Part shown: positions 48,463-60,400 of the stretch, in pieces
How positions within the stretch are numbered: the first letter of the stretch is position 1
Layout: every line of letters starts with the position of its first letter
Assembly (NCBI GenBank): GCA_036320915.1
Contig: JAXBDG010000009.1
Location: forward strand, 1,426,001 to 1,490,000
Length of the DNA: 64,000 nucleotides
Direction of reading: 5' to 3'
DNA from: Linnemannia elongata
Taxonomy: Eukaryota; Mortierellomycota; Mortierellomycetes; Mortierellales; Mortierellaceae
The notes under the pieces: model-generated
Databases searched by the model: none
What the model was told of the DNA's origin: nothing
Seen by the model: the letters and a program-made list of their open reading frames with translations, nothing else
Translations under genes and position numbers: made by a program

Positions 48463-48484
48463 ATCACGTGTTAAACCACGTGAT
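48463..48484. repeat. Central palindrome between the two tRNA-Gln genes
   Basis: ATCACGTG, a six-base loop TTAAAC, then CACGTGAT: a perfect 8-bp inverted repeat carrying two CACGTG E-box motifs. Its midpoint (about 48473.5) almost coincides with the midpoint of the tRNA pair (48476.5), so it seems to be the centre of the larger inverted repeat. Confidence 0.85.
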
Positions 48485-48551
48485 GAGCTCAATTGGAGTA
48501 TTGTAGAATAACATGGTCAAAGAAAATCGCTTGCCATCAAATTGATCCACT

Positions 48552-48623
48552 GGTTTCGTGTTGTAATTGGTTAGCAATCAAGACTCTGAATCTTGCAATC
48601 CGAGTTCGAGTCTCGGCGAGACC
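48552..48623 (+). tRNA. tRNA-Gln (anticodon CTG), second copy
   Basis: 72 nt, identical base for base to the minus-strand copy at 48330-48401 and arranged head to head with it (150 bp between 5' ends). Same cloverleaf, anticodon CTG. CTCTTCTTTTT immediately downstream serves as Pol III terminator. Homology extends into both flanks: a CATCAAATTGAT block about 4 bp upstream, and CTCTTCTTTT downstream. Confidence 0.97.
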
Positions 48624-49003
48624 TCTTCTTTTTGCTTTTGCTCCGCCCAAACCCCGGAGCGTAGCCGTTCCTTTTTTTTCGCGTACCTGGTGATACAGAT
48701 AAGCATCCCACCTTTTTTTTGTTGAAAGGATGACGAACGATCAAGGCATTGGCTGACAGTGGAGGTACCCCTGGAAACGGACTCCTCGTTGTAAAAAAAA
48801 AAAAAAAAAAGGTTTTAAAGTGACAAATCGTGAAAGATATGGCAATAAATCACCTGCCATTGGAAAGGGAAGACAAAGTGCATGCAAAGGAACAAGGAAA
48901 ACCAATGAAGATTGCCTTTTTTTTGGGTTTTTTATTATTCATCGGGGTATTTCATTTCTCCTCATTTATGAAGGTGAAACGTCCTTTCTATTGTGCCGAT
49001 GAT
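48624..49003. other. Intergenic: tRNA 3' flank and secreted-protein 3' flank
   Basis: 380 bp without a gene. Contains a poly(A) stretch near 48793-48810 and a T-rich stretch near 48917. The right part would hold the 3' UTR of the secreted-protein gene. Confidence 0.5.
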
Positions 49004-49955
49004 TTAGATAGCAGCAAAGACAGTCTTATAGATGGCGGCACGAGCAGCAACAGTCTCGGCACCACCGTTGATGCAACCCTTCTCCCAGGCAATGAAGCTA
49101 GCTTGAGAACCAGAAAGACCCTTGGAAACCTGGGCACAGCCAGGGCCAGAGACAGCCCACCATGCACCGGGCTCAAAGTCAGCCTTCTTCTTGATCAAGA
49201 CATCGACGATGGTGTTGTCGTCGACGTTCTTGGGGAATCCGGGCCAGAATTTTTGGACAGACTTGTTGGCATTGACGAAGGTTCTTAATGAGACGGCGGG
49301 CATAATCGAGCGGGCTGGATAGGAGGGATGGGAAATAATTGAAGGTGGGCACAAATGCAATAGAATTATTAGTTTGGTGAGCATATGTTAGATAATGGGC
49401 GATCGCTCACTGATAACAATTGCTGAGCGAAAATGGGAGGTACAAAGGGGTGACTTACTTCCTTGGCTGTGAATGTTCAAGTTGTGGTTGTACTGGAGGT
49501 ATCCGCCCTCGAAGGCCATGTTGGCGATGTAGGCAGCCTTTTGGCCCTTGGTCTTGAGTCCGTACCTTTTTGAAAGAAGGACAAAAAGAAACGAGTGCGA
49601 AAGAACAATTGTCAGCGAGTTGAGGAGGGAGACAAGGGGAAAATATTCGTTATATCAGTGACAAATAACAAAAACAAAATTATTTTCTTTGCTGCCGTTC
49701 TTCTGGTCGCTCTTCTTACTTCTTGATGGCAGCGTTGATGTAAGGGAGAGCATCCTTGCAGGTGATGACATCTCCAGCAGTCTTCTTGGGGCAATGACCA
49801 GCAAATGCCTTTGTCAGCTGTTGAAGGGTAATGTCGCCTTTGGGGGCGGCAGGCTTGGGCTTGGGAGCAGCGGGAGCAGCATCGGCAGCCAAGAGGAATG
49901 AGATCACCATGGTGATCAGGACCACCAGGGTCGAGAAAGAAAGGCGGTTAAGCAT
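49004..49955 (-). CDS. Small secreted protein, conserved fungal type
   Basis: Exons 49955-49720, 49565-49459 and 49314-49004 give 217 aa. A clear signal peptide (residues 1 to about 26, hydrophobic LVVLITMVISFLLAADA, Ala-rich cleavage region) is followed by a Pro/Lys/Ala spacer. The mature domain has four Cys (CPKK, ITCKDA, GPGCAQV, KGCING), probably two disulfides. The segment AAYIANMAFEGGYLQYNHNLN followed by SQGTRSIMPA resembles a lysozyme-like motif (helical Glu followed by Q/Y-N) that I recall from unannotated fungal secreted proteins. An enzymatic role on cell walls is possible but unproven. A TATA box lies about 150 bp upstream of the start, suggesting regulated or high expression. Confidence 0.7.
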
Positions 49956-50102
49956 TATTGATAGTTGGATTGGGTGGGTGGACTGGGTATAAGGTAGAAA
50001 TGGGAGGAGTGTGGATGAGAATAGAAAGTGAAAAGGTGGGAGGGATGGGAAGGAGGACGAAAAGAGACAAAGACCAAAACAAAGTGGGGACCAGGGGAAG
50101 AC

Positions 50103-50109
50103 TTTTATA
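50103..50109 (-). promoter_or_regulatory. TATA box of the secreted-protein gene
   Basis: CATATAAAAG on the minus strand, about 150 bp upstream of the ATG at 49955, followed by a C/T-rich leader. It is the clearest TATA element I noticed next to a gene in the window. Confidence 0.6.
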
Positions 50110-51320
50110 TGAGGAGTGGATGGGCCGTTGGACTTCCTGTGCCACAAAAGGAGAGGTATGAGGTGGACCGTAGGGAGGGTTCTTACTTGAGTGTTCTGCT
50201 CTAGTTGCTCACATCTTAGTGGACGAATTCAATTTGGTGAAGCGATAAATTGCCGATGAAATTCAGTTTCGAGAGTAATAAAGCCCTGACACAAAGAAGA
50301 AAAAAAGGGAGACAAGGGCAGGATAGAGAGACTATTGCGGTTTAGCAAAATACCATTGTAAAGGATTTCGATCAAAGGGCTGCTTTGTAAGGGGAAGAGA
50401 GACAAATCTATGTTGTCATAGCACGGACAATGAAAGCAAGGCGTTGACTTTGCAAAAACTCTTACTGCGTTGTTCACCGGGGTTAATGACAAAGAGAGAG
50501 GGAAGAAAGGAACACCCTGCTTATTTGTTTATGAAAGTAAGGTTATGTGGGGTATTGCAATGGAAGAGCCATCATTATAATGTCAGTCTGCTCATTTCAA
50601 AGCCTGCTTATTTGACAGACTTGATAGGTGATGGGCTGCACATATTTCCAAAGAACAGACGAAGAATGCGGTTAGATTTTTCTTGGATGCAAAAGAAAAA
50701 TTGAAATAGGGCAGGGGAAGGAGAATAGAGGCAGGAGCAAGTTCAGGTACGGTACATTTGAGCCATATCAAGGCAGGGGGCTGACAGCAATGAGATATTG
50801 GATGCATCACTCTAGTGTCGGTCGGAGACTAGCAATAAATTGGATAGATAACTAGAATTCGATGCAAGATGGTTATTTTCTATGGAAGGAGGTAGCCCTC
50901 ACCTTGACCTTGACCGAGATGGAGGCGCAGAAGAAGTTATGGGTATTGATCATACCATTCAAGAAAATAAAAGAAGTAACGATCAGTTTCAATTCTTATT
51001 CGTTTCAGTGATGGATCACTCCTGCCTCCTACGAGGGTGTCTGTGTGTGCGTGTGTCTAGTCCCAGTCCATCACCCTGTCAGTGGGACGCGAGACCATCT
51101 CAATTTTTTTTTTTTTGCAGAGATGCGATCTGATGCTGCATGTTCGTATGCTGCACTCCCTCTCTCTCTGTCTCCATCCAACTTTAAGAAGATGATGTTC
51201 GGCGCCAACGTGGAGCCCTAACAAATCAAGGCCAACCTTCTTTTCGCTTTTTTCAATTGCAATCAAAATGTTTTGCTGCGACGATTGAATGCCCGACCTT
51301 TTTTCCTGGTCACCCTTGCG

Positions 51321-51362
51321 AGTTACAAGAGGTCCTTTGCTAGTTACAAGAGGTCCCTTGCT
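51321..51362. repeat. 21-bp tandem repeat, two copies
   Basis: AGTTACAAGAGGTCCTTTGCT is followed directly by a second copy with one T-to-C change (42 bp in all). No known function. Confidence 0.9.
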
Positions 51363-53231
51363 TGGTTGTTGCCACCAAATATCGCAAACGCGTCGAACCC
51401 TAGTAAATGGTGTTATTCATAACAGCGTTTGCGATCTACCGGAGGGGATCAAAATAGGCTTTTTTACCCACCCTTTCTTACCCTACTCCCACGCTTCACG
51501 TCCACGCGACCCATTTTGGTCAAAAGGGGGATGGTGGGAAGGTCATACGATTTCATGTTCATGACCCTGAAAAAACAAACCCACAGAGCAACATCAACAG
51601 CATAAAAGAAAAAAAAGATGCAGTGCGAGAGAGTGGGGACTGAGCTCATTCCACGCCATCTGCTCTCGATATAAGCCCTCACCTTACTTGTTCTTCCTTT
51701 GCTTCAACATCTGCCCAGGGGATTTTTTTCATGTTCGGTTCTTATTGATATTGACCCTGAGACTTTGTGTCCCATGGTCATGAGCGACCGTTCCCTCGAT
51801 CGTTTGGCTACATTCACATACAAAAACCAGCATCAACAAAAGGATCAACAGGTATCAACAGCCGACAGACAGGGTTAAGGAGACATCAAACATATAGACA
51901 TCTATGGTTCGACTAACAGACGAGCCCATCAAAACAAAGAAGGCAAAAAAAGAAAAAACTGCGAGGTCTAGTCCAAAGTTGCGCCGGCCGGTGAAGAGTG
52001 CCTAAAGGGAAAAAAAAATGAACTCGGACGCACAGGGATCACTATTGACGCAAACAAACAGAGAGAGAGAGAGGGACGTAGTGGGAGGTGGTTGGGTAGT
52101 GGTGTGTTGTTGTTGTCATGATTATCCTCATTTCCCATTGTCGATTCGACACGAGTCGAGTTGCCATGGTTCTGTCGTTCCTCATTTTTTTTGACCCTTT
52201 TCATCATCCCCCTTTTTCCTTTGACAATTCTTTTTCCTTTTTTCCTCTTCACTGATTCACCCCCCTTTCGTCCTCTTGCGTCTTCTTCTTTATCCCTTCC
52301 ATTGCTCATTTACTCATACCTCCCTTCTTCCTCGACCCTCCTTCCCCCTCGCACTTTCGCCTATTTCCACTTTTATCCTTGTCATTGCCTTCCCTTTTTG
52401 CGAGTCCTTTTGTTTTCAACTTACCCTTTTTCCCTTTTTCGCTCTTCAGTTCGGATTTTTTCTTTTCTTTTCTTTCGGACATTCGTTCGTTTCCCTCCCT
52501 TTTTTTTCTCTCTTACTTTGCCTCCCGTTACTGTTTCTTTGCACAGAGAGCAGGCAAAAGGAACAGAAAAAAGAAGACAAACGAGGAGAAACCAGGCTTA
52601 TCTGCTACTCTTTTGCGTAGTATGGTCAACCTATATCACCATTGGGCTAATAACCATCCAACCCCACCATCATCATCATCATCAGCAGCAGCAGCATCAT
52701 CCTTCATCCTTAATCCTCGCCATTCATGCCCTTGCTGCTTTGGCCGTTTTCTTTTTTGTTGACTTCTTCTCCACTTCTCCGTTTTTTCATATAAAATAAT
52801 TGTGTCCGTAACTGTCTTTTTTTCTTCTCTCTCTTCTCTTTCTTCTTCTTACTCTTTCAGCGCGCCATTGAGGTTATTCCACTAATAACGCAACCACTCC
52901 TGCCTTCTCATCAACCTCAATTCCTTTTTTAACCACAGAAATAGACACCCTTTCTGTTCTGCCTTTACTTCTTCTTACCGTTCGTTCTTCCTTCATTATC
53001 CCTCCGTTCATTTCGTGTTCACTTTGCATTTTTCTTCTCATCTTTCTCTTCCTTGTGCATACCACACCTCGGAAATCCATTTCCGCCCAAACAAACAAAA
53101 GGGCTCACTCACTCAACTTTTTTGGGTTTCATTTTTCATACCCCAAGCCTCCATCCCCATTCGCCACCCCGCATTAACATACCACACGACAAAAGAGCCA
53201 GCCAACCACGTTCAACAGCTTTTCGGCAATC

Positions 53232-56200
53232 ATGACACAACAGCAAGAGCAACAAACGACTTCTTTACCTAAATCGTACAGTCTACCTGCGCAACTCTCA
53301 CACTATTCATCATCATCGGGTCCTGTGTTTCTGACGGGGGCTGCGCCGTTGTCGATCAGTCGAGCATGCACCACGGCAGTGACGAGTATCGAGTTTGGCG
53401 TAGGCTCGATCTCGGACTTTGACCTCCTCGGCAAGGGCAAGGGTGTCGGTCATTCTGTGACTGGGGTTCAGCTCTCTCGTCGACTTCTTGCCAAGGACGG
53501 CAGTGGCGGCCATTATCGCAACCGTAGTGTAGGCAGTCAGAGTCTCTTTGAGGGAGCGGCTCCCCAGTTTGGGGATCATTCTGGCAATGGCAATAATGAT
53601 GGCCCAACAGGAGCAGTGCCAAGAGATCAACCACGCGGCAGACGCGTTAGCAGCACTGCCAGCTTCTTCAACAGCAGCAGCAACAAGAATAATATTAATG
53701 TCCGAGCTGATCCAAAGTCGACAGGACAACAGCAACAACAACAGCAGCAATATCAACATCAACAACAATCGCCACCTGCATTGTCTCCCTCATCCTCAAC
53801 CTCGTCCTGCTCGTCCTCGTCTTCGGCTTCAATATCCAGCGAGCCAGCCCCAGTTTCATCATCTCTGTCGCCTTCATCATCGACACCCTCTAAGGAAGAA
53901 CAACACCGTGGTGTTGATCAAGAACAAGAGCATTGCTCGAGCCCCCCATCATTGTCGTCTTCAGTCTCGTCCTCGAACAATTCCAATTCTCCTGCTTCCT
54001 CTCCTGCCTCTCCTGTGTCCCCTATTCTCTCATCCACCACTCGTCATCCCTGCGACAACAACAAGGGCCACGCTGTACCCCTCGGGAGTATAAAAGAAGG
54101 CCGACCATTGTTCAGCTGCTCTCCCACTTCTTCTTCAACCCTTCCTCAACCCTCTTCGCACAGTCCCCATTCTCGCCACCTGAGTGCCAGTGCTGCTGTT
54201 GTTGTGACCCGACACAAATATCCTGATCATCATCATCGACCCCCTCCAATTACTCCGACCGCCCTTGCACCACCACGAAAGCCTTACTCTTCCTTGAATA
54301 GTTCGCCTACCACTCCTTCCCCTTCTTCACGCGCGCCTCCCTCTCCCATAGTCATCCACCGGTCGAGATCCATTACCTTCGCCACGCCCTCATCACCCTC
54401 ATCCGCCGCCCTCAATATCTCTCCTGCAGAGTGCCACTCTCTCTCGCCCTCAACAGCGAGCCCCGCCGACGCCGCCTATTTTGCTCCCATCTCGCCTCGG
54501 ACACTTTCCTTCAGACGCAAGACCTCGTCCTTCTTCCTCTCGCTGTCTTCGCCCTCCTCCGTCGCCTCCCTGACCTCGCTCTACCAGTCCGGCAACCGAC
54601 CTCTAGCCTCGACCAACCCGGCTCACTTCCAACAAGGTCAAGGTCAAGCTCAAGCTCAAGTTAAGGCTCAGGCTCAATCACAAAGTCAACAGTATCCGAA
54701 ACAACAACAAGCTCAGTACCGGTCGCCGGACTACTTGACTGCGTATTTTGCAGAGACACACCACAGGCCCCAGTCGTCGTCGTGTCATCATAAGGCGCGT
54801 TCGTCTTCGCTTTCTGTCATTGGCGCTGCCGGTCCGGGACTACTCCGCACTCAGCAGCAGCAACAACAGTCTCTCTTTGCCAAACAAGGCCAAGACAGGT
54901 CTCGCTCACACTCCCAAAACGTCGTCTTTTCTTCCTCTTCATTTTTACCTTTGTCTTCTTCTTCTAATTCTCACACTCATTCCTCTGCACACCCTCCATC
55001 CCCATCATCGGCTTGCCTTTCTGCGCCATTGTCGTCGAATGTAAAAAGAACGACTGCACCTTCTTTTCTTCTTCAAGCGCCGGATACACCTACACCTGCA
55101 GCTGCACCTTCGTCGTCATCGGCATTATTATCAACCCCACCCCATCCCATCTCCGCCACGTCCGTCCTTTCTTCCTCCCCACCTTCGCTTTATTCTGTAT
55201 CTCCACCAACCCGCCCTTCTTCCTCTCTTTCCTCTACTTCCTCTGCGTCCACTCCTTCTTTTTCTTCCTCCTCACCCAAACACCACCGCAACTCTAACAG
55301 ACACCACCACCACCACTACCATCACAACCAGCAAGTCTACTCCACCTCCCCTTCTCCTCTCGGAAAATACTCATCCTCTCCAGGCTCAACCAACCACTCC
55401 ATTCACACACGCCTTCACCACCACCACACAAAACACATCACCGCCATCCCAACCACCACCCTCAACAACACCCACGTCAACTCCTCCCACAGCTCCGTCT
55501 CTGCCGGCACACGCTATCGTTCTCGCCACAGTACTACTGCACCTTCCCTCTACAGACCCCTTATGATTCCTCGAAAAGCAAAGCAGGCCGTCCTCTCGCT
55601 CGTCACCACTGAGCAGCCAAAATACGGTCCCTCTCGGTCAACACAATCCACGGTCCACGGAGGCGACTGGGGTGAGACCGCCATTCCAGCGGCTGGCGGT
55701 CAGTACCAACAACAAGGCGTCGAGCCCAACTCTGCTGGCGCTGGGCAGGACCCTTGGATGATGGTCACTGGATCGGGCTCGAGCTATGTGAGCAACGCCA
55801 ACACCAACAGTGCTGGGCTCAGCTCAGCCTCAGGATTGCCAAGCAGTGTTGGCACACCTTTGAACGTGAGAGAGGATCAACTCAACAGAATGCCAGCCCT
55901 CCAGCTTCTGGACCGCAATGCTGATACGGATCCAGTGCTTGACGTTGAAACTGCTCACCAAGTATGTTTATCTCCACACTATTCTTTTCGTCTTGGCGTA
56001 GCTGACACATCCTAACTATCTGACGTATAGAGTAACAGCTAACCTGATCTGGGCGTTTGTATTTTTTACCTTTTATTGTTCTAGATCCGCCTGGAACTGC
56101 CTCGGAAACTACGAAATGCTACAAAGTGGAATCTTGTGTATTCATCCGACCAGCATGGGATCAGCATGACGACCCTCTTCTACCGCTGCAAAGGCAAAGG

Positions 56201-57349
56201 ACCCATGGTCCTCGCACTCAAGGACACCACTGACGCTGTAAGTCCGAAGCATGAGTCTCTTGGTGTTGATCTCAAGTACACAGTGTGATATACGAGGAGG
56301 AGAGGGGGACACAAGGAAAGTCATGCGTCCAACGATCTAATGACTTTTTTTTTGTCCACTTGGACATTTTTATTTTTTATTTTGCGATAGGTCTTCGGAG
56401 CGTTTGTGACCGAGGAACTTAAGCCCAACCTGACATACTATGGAACCGGTGAATGGTATGTGATGTGCCAACACATGTGTGTCCGGATACATAAGAGGCC
56501 TTTCCTTGTCTGTGTTACCAAGTCTGTTTGCCGATCTATCCAATCATCTAATAATTTCCATCTCTTTTCACGTCTAGTTTTCTATGGAACGTAACCACCG
56601 TGATCACCAGTCCGCAGCCTGCTTCTTCGCCATCATTTTCGCCATCCCCAATGCCTTCACCATCGCCCTTCCAGCTTTCAAGCAATGTCACCACACCTGT
56701 GGGGCGATCACCCTCACCCTCACCTCTCTCGACGAGCTCTGCAACAAGTCGAACAACAGGAAACAGCAACAACAGCAATGGCAATGGAGGCGATCGACGA
56801 TATGATTTGTTTTTGGCCATGAACGATCGCATCAACACGACCGGTCGTTCACCGTCTCCGCTCTCTGGATCACCCCACCAACAACATCTTGTCGGGTCAC
56901 CCTCCAACTCTCCGGTAATTCGCCCCAGCGACGCGACTTCGACAAGCAACACCAGCCCAGCAAAGCCTCCAACCAGCGGCGGTCGCAAGAAGAAGCAAAA
57001 AGTGGTGCAGTTCTGGAAGTGGACGGGCAAGAACGATTACATGATCCTCTCTGAGCCTGGGTTCATTGGACTGGGCGGAGGGGATGGCAAGTTTGGACTA
57101 TGGCTTCATTCTGATCTGGAACGGGGCCATTCTGCGCGCTGCGCGACGTTCGATAACGAGCCTTTGGCAGCAGCGTGTAGACACCCGATCCGACATATGG
57201 CAGGTGGTGCTGTTGGTTCTCTGGCACCTCCTGTCAGGGTAGCAAGGGAAGATACACCAAGCGGCAACAACAGTCGAAGCAGTAGCCCGAAAGATGACAA
57301 GGAAGAGTTTTATTGCCAGACCGTCGAGATCTGGTCTATGGCTCTGTAG
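53232..57349 (+). CDS. OXR1: OXR1-like protein with TLDc domain
   Basis: Exons 53232-55961, 56085-56237, 56391-56455 and 56578-57349 give 1239 aa. About 880 N-terminal residues are very low complexity (Ser/Pro/Gln/His runs). The TLDc domain follows: MPALQLLDR, IRLELPRKLRNATKWNLVYSS, GISMTTLFYRCKGKGPMVLALKD, VFGAFVTEELK, YYGTGECFLW, and the terminal EFYCQTVEIW. YYGTGECFLW is rebuilt exactly across the last intron, which supports the model. A Ser/Pro/Asn-rich insert of about 120 aa splits the domain before VQFWKWTGKNDYMI, as in other fungal members. TLDc proteins (Oxr1, NCOA7, TBC1D24) protect against oxidative stress and can bind and disassemble V-ATPase. The core family protein is far shorter (about 270 aa in yeast). 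Confidence 0.9.
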
Positions 57350-57444
57350 TGTACTCATATATTTTTTCACGTCCATCATCAATTAAAAGCAAAAGCATTA
57401 ATGGATGAAAATGGTTTTTATTTGCATGATGTCGTTATGTGCTT

Positions 57445-60400
57445 TCAAGAGCTGGAAAAGAGGGGACTGAAAACTGCGGGATCGAGTTCTCGCAGGATCG
57501 TCAAGTCCTTCTCGAGTCCGCTTGGAAGAGAGTCATCTGTGATCTTGGGTTGACAGATCTCAATGCAGAGGCGCATCGATCTAACGAGGCTTTCGTCAAG
57601 GCGCATCTGCTCCTGCTCCAATTGCGATTTTATCAGTTCATCCTTGGACGACGACAACGAAGACAATGTCAACAAGGATGGGAATATCCGTGAGTTTGCC
57701 CAGCATTTGCAAATCGTCGCCAGGAGCTGTCCACGATGCCTTGAGATTCTAATAACAATGAAAAAGGAATCACAGTAATACACCTATCAACAACCAAGCC
57801 CTGAAAGAGATTTCTAACAAAAAAAGACGAATTTTGTTGTTCAAGTTTCTTACCTCGCGCGAGAGACATCCATGATCTGGCAAAGAGCTTCAGAGGTCCT
57901 CCAAGCCAGCGTCAAGCTTTCAAGTCTAACATCTGGAGGAGAAGAAGGGAAAGGGAACTCGAGGACGCCACAGAGGTACGGGATCAGTGTTGGGAGGTAT
58001 TTGATCGTCAGGGAGCCCATTCCAAAAATCCCTTGAAATCCTTTTCGAAGTGAGGGGTCAGAGGAGTCCAGGACGAGGAAATCAAGTGGGACGACGGGGC
58101 GTACGAGTCGTGCAATCCATTCAAGGATAACGGTCCGGTATTCCTTGGACGGGCTGGCACGTTTGAAGCTTCCCAGGAGTCCGTGGATGAACAGGTTCTC
58201 GACCGTGAGTGTCGTTCCTGATTGTTGGTTGATTTGAATGTGGTGGGAATCGTCGGCAGTCGATGTCGGTTTATCGCCAGGCTCAGTATTGACGAGAATC
58301 AAGGTTAAGTAGGCTCCAAAAGCGGCATTCAAGACCTCCAAGGAATACTCTGAATCACCCGAATCCTCTGCGCCGGGGGCAGGTGAGAACATGGCCTGAA
58401 TAGGCGCCAGAAGCGGTGTGAGTGTCCGTTCCAGAACCTGATCCAACCCCGTCCTCTCAAAGATCTTGATCCATATCCTTGATTCTGCCGCAGGTCTTGA
58501 CCTACCCGCTCCCTGTTGATCGATCGCGTTGTTGCTATTGTGGTCGGTGCTATGATAACGGAGGAGAAACCGACTCAGGAGATTCAATCCCCTGACCCGG
58601 TACCGGAAACTAACTGTCTCGGTCAAAGCCAAGATAGGTCCCACGAGCACCATAAACACTTCCAGAATACGACCTCGATCCTGAATGGGTTGTTGAGCAC
58701 ACCACTCTGCTATCGGCACGGCTTCCAGAAAATCCACGTCCCACCTCTTGGGCAGCGTAGTGTCGTTATCTTCCTCAGATCTGTTATCCATTCTCGTCCA
58801 GAATTCGTCCTCGTCGTTCGGTGTGTCTCCTACGGGAGCAATCTTGAACCGGGTACTCTTGCTCTGTTGTTCCATCTGGTGTTGTTGTTGGCGAGCAATA
58901 TCCTTGCCTGCGTCTCCTCCTCCAACAGTGGTGATAGTACCATCATCATTACTTCTGCCACTACTACCACTAACTCCCTCCGCCATCGCGATCGCCTTCT
59001 GCTGCTGCTGATGGTCTTGCAATCTCATGTTCTCCTGATGCATCTCAATCGTCGCCTGTGCCCTCTGAGCAACCTTGTGCGCCTGGACATTGGCAAAGCA
59101 AGGCCGAATTTCCTTTTCGAGGATTTGAATGACATGATCCGAGAAACTGCCTGGAATCATGATCGCATTGCTGCTGTTGCGGTCCTGGCGGTGGTCATGC
59201 AAGTTGTCGTCATCTTTCGATCCTGACGGCACAGACCAGTAGGTGCGTTGGATAATCATAGCAAGATTTTGTTCCGCTTGGATCATTGTTGCGTTTGAGA
59301 GAGAAGGATAGCGGAGGTTCCAGACGTCTTTGGGATTTGTGAATGCTGCGCATGCCATTATCACTCTGTGCAGGGTATATGTGTTGTCGACCTAAACGAT
59401 GTCAGTTGTCGTTAGTACTCTCACATCTGTCCTTTATAGAGCTGCAATATTCGCGACAGTGTTAAGAGAAGAGGAAGGAGGAACCTTACCGATTGGATTC
59501 GCAAGATTTGGCCCAGACACTCCAGTAGCAAGTGCGCTGATTCTGCGAACAAGGCAGCGATCCTGACGTTGTCCGGTGAATCTAAAGAAGGGATTGTCAA
59601 GTCAATTTTCGAATTGGCAAAATAACTTTTGACCAAATAGTTTGACGTACTTGTGTTCCAAAATAACACCTCAAGATTTACCTTCAAGGTGGCTACGGTT
59701 CGCAAAGACCTTGGGTATCCGCAGCTTGTCGCATACCCACAGCGCCAAACCCCAGTCCCGCACCTGAGAAGTTGCCACTTCTGTAGAAGCAGGGTCTGCA
59801 TCTGTCGTGATGTCCAGTGTAAATGATCGTAATACTGTAGTTGAAAATCGCACAAACGGGGTCATCTGGAAATTAAACGCAAATAATTAGATGACACGTT
59901 AGGTTTTTATGCATTGATACTTCTATTTTCGAACAATGCATTATAGTCATGGTCTAGGTACCTGTGCTGACTGTGTAAACGGTGTGGTTGTCATGGACCC
60001 GAGTGACCGGACCACTTGGGCGTCAGAGAAAGATTTTGCTAGGAGCTCAATGAACCTATCACAATATGGTCGGTCAGTTAATGTGTTCTGTTACTTTTCC
60101 GCGAAGGGCTGGGTATCTGTCCTGTTTATAGATCGTCACCTTGTTGCCTGGGGAGATTCTTGATGAGAGGTCCAGCCTTTCATTGCCATGGTGAGGAGAG
60201 CGTCCACGTGTTTATCATTCCAGTTCTGACCCGATGGTCCCAACTTGTTGTTTCCTTGTGAGGTCTTGACAAGTGTGAGTATTCCAGTGGCAAGAGCCAG
60301 TCTCTCGCTCGCCAGCTTGCCCGTCTCCTGAGCTCTGGCTATGATCTATGAATATAGCTATCATTAGCATCCTTTTCGCTGACGGTGCACGAGTAGTTTG

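Larger units (their letters stand above)
49956..53231. other. Divergent intergenic region, secreted protein / OXR1
   Basis: 3.3 kb between divergent starts. The left 200 bp form the promoter of the secreted-protein gene. A 21-bp tandem duplication is at 51321-51362. The right kilobase (52.1-53.2 kb) is strongly T/C-rich on the plus strand and probably forms the promoter and long 5' leader of the OXR1 gene. No gene recognised; open frames are Phe/Ser/Leu-rich simple-sequence translations. Confidence 0.55.

Noticed and set aside
48493..48693. 66-codon frame across the plus-strand tRNA
   Set aside because: It is the tRNA-Gln gene itself read as protein.
52161..52799. 212-codon plus-strand frame before OXR1
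   Set aside because: Promoter or leader T/C-rich sequence; Phe/Ser/Pro runs and a poly-His stretch from CAT repeats.
53313..53768. Antisense Leu-rich frame within OXR1 exon 1
   Set aside because: Shadow of CAG/CAA repeats encoding the Gln-rich region on the plus strand.
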